In this document: piece after piece, positions 63,145-64,000 of the stretch
Layout: each line of letters starts with the position of its first letter
Numbering within the stretch: the first letter of the stretch is position 1
Source: Bacteroidales bacterium
Lineage (GTDB): Bacteria; Bacteroidota; Bacteroidia; Bacteroidales; GWA2-32-17
Length of the DNA: 64,000 bases
Direction of reading: 5' to 3'
Assembly (NCBI GenBank): GCA_026416095.1
Contig: JAOAFV010000021.1
Span: 62,001 to 126,000 of the forward strand
Notes under the pieces: model-generated
Told to the model about the DNA's origin: nothing
Seen by the model: only the letters and a program-made list of their open reading frames with translations
Database searches by the model: none
Program-made: the position numbers and the translations under genes

Positions 63145-64000
63145 TTAAACAAGTTTTAAGAGTTTTATTATTTCGTATATTAAGCCAGAAACAAGTAAAG
63201 TAGCAGGAATAGTAAGAATCCAAGCCTAAACTATATTAATTGCAATTATCCACCGTACCGAAGACACTCTACGCGTGATACCAACACCAACTATAAAACC
63301 AGCAATAGTATGTGTTGTGCTTACAGGTATCTCTAGCGCCGAAGAAAAAAAACAAACTTATAGCCCCCGAGGTTTCGGCCACAAAGCCATGCATAGGTTT
63401 TAAGTCCGTTAAGTTTACTCCCATTGTTTGAACCACTTTCCATCCCCATGCTAAAGTTCCTAATGCAATAGCCACATGACAAGAAATTGCAACCCATTGA
63501 GGAACATAAAATTCTTTACCTCCTAACATTCCATTCGAATATAATACTACAGCAATAATTCCCATTGTTTTTTGAGCGTCGTTTGTTCCATGTCCTAAAC
63601 TAAATAATGCCGACGATAATAATTGTAAACCTTTAAAAATACCATTAATTTTATAAGTTGGAAAATTTTTAACAAGATATATGGTTAATGTCATTAACAA
63701 GAAGCTTAAAACAACACCTATTATGGCAATAAAACAATAAAAAAACAACCTTAAAAATTCCCCAAAAAATTAAAAATTTGTATTTATAGGTAAAAAAAGT
63801 GTAAATCCTCTATTATTCCTCCAATAAGAGCATGAGATACACTAATAGGAAATCCTAAGTGTGTACAAGCATATATTCACAAACCAGCTCCAAAAACTGC
63901 TGATAAAATTAACCATGTATTTACAACATTAAGATTTACTATGCCTTCCCCAATGGTGTTTGCTACGTGCAAACCAAACATTAAATATACTGCAAAATAA
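63145..64000 (-). pseudogene. Decayed Pit-family phosphate transporter, 5' end beyond window
   Basis: Pit family motifs are clear: GFPISVSHALIGG near the 5' side, GHGTNDAQKTMGIIAVVLY in the middle, LKPMHGFVAETSGA, and IPVSTTHTIAG on the 3' side. They lie in three reading frames. Frame changes fall in homopolymers: A7 at 63792-63798, A7 at 63739-63745 and A8 at 63345-63352 (plus strand). Two conserved Trp codons are stops: TGA at 63879-63877 (GAGL-stop-IYACTH) and TAG at 63228-63226 (NIV-stop-AW). A 159-codon open piece remains at 63269-63748, but it begins with TTG and is not a functional protein. The family stop TAA is at 63145-63147, convergent with the SpoIID-like gene. Confidence 0.85.

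Noticed and set aside
63877-63879. TGA at a conserved Trp position as a sign of TGA-to-Trp recoding
   Set aside because: TGA ends rsmE at the expected length, and the same decayed gene has a TAG at another Trp plus frameshifts. A dead gene explains it better.

Overview
The window is strongly AT-rich and reads as chromosome of an anaerobic member of the Bacteroidota. Support for this comes from a type IX secretion (Por) C-terminal sorting domain, the DUF3822-rsmD pair, a BT_3928-type DoxX protein, DUF2141, Nqr, lipid A and KDO genes (lpxB, kdsB), and repeated matches to the Bacteroidota promoter TTTG-N19/20-TAnnTTTG. Anaerobic life is indicated by hydG, rubrerythrin, a ferredoxin-linked 2-oxoacid oxidoreductase and a tungsten-type aldehyde oxidoreductase. 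Standard code 11 applies, because TGA ends rsmE.

Layout. 1-10.4 kb (minus strand) is a hydrogenase operon: two HdrA/Qmo-type flavoproteins and a QmoC-like membrane subunit, then mvhD, mvhG, mvhA, a maturation protease and hypF, which runs off the left edge. 10.4-16.2 kb (minus) is a complete nqrABCDEF operon. 16.7-22.1 kb holds rsmE, a patatin/outer-membrane-barrel protein, an Rrf2 regulator, tpiA and a DoxX protein. 22.2-26.6 kb holds hydG, a TM1266-type hydrogenase regulator, rubrerythrin, an acyltransferase, a nitrilase-family amidase and a phosphoesterase. 26.6-31.5 kb has an MFS transporter, a RecD-like helicase, a pseudopilin-like protein, DUF3822 and rsmD. 31.6-38.0 kb is a TetR/RND/LolA-like/DUF2141/DUF1302-like cassette ending in an unknown membrane protein. 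38.0-39.8 kb has kdsB and rplI-rpsR-rpsF. 40.0-45.6 kb has a GAPOR-type tungsten enzyme, a glutaryl-CoA dehydrogenase and a two-gene 2-oxoacid:ferredoxin oxidoreductase with a beta-gamma fusion. 45.7-58.7 kb has a C69 dipeptidase, tRNA-Asp, an FAD/Fe-S oxidase, a T9SS cargo protein, an orphan histidine kinase, aroK, parC and parE. A 1.16-kb gene-free stretch follows. 59.8-63.1 kb has surE, a small membrane protein, lpxB and a SpoIID-like protein. A decayed Pit phosphate transporter gene fills the right edge.

How the genes may work together (inference). GAPOR and Kor would reduce ferredoxin, and glutaryl-CoA dehydrogenase would feed ETF. The Mvh hydrogenase appears wired through a heterodimer of complementary HdrA paralogs to a QmoC-type cytochrome b instead of to HdrB, which suggests electron exchange between H2 and the menaquinone pool next to the Na+-pumping Nqr. 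This Mvh-Qmo-like module and the GAPOR are the most unusual content. The split of Fe-S sites between the two HdrA paralogs is the observation I would follow first.
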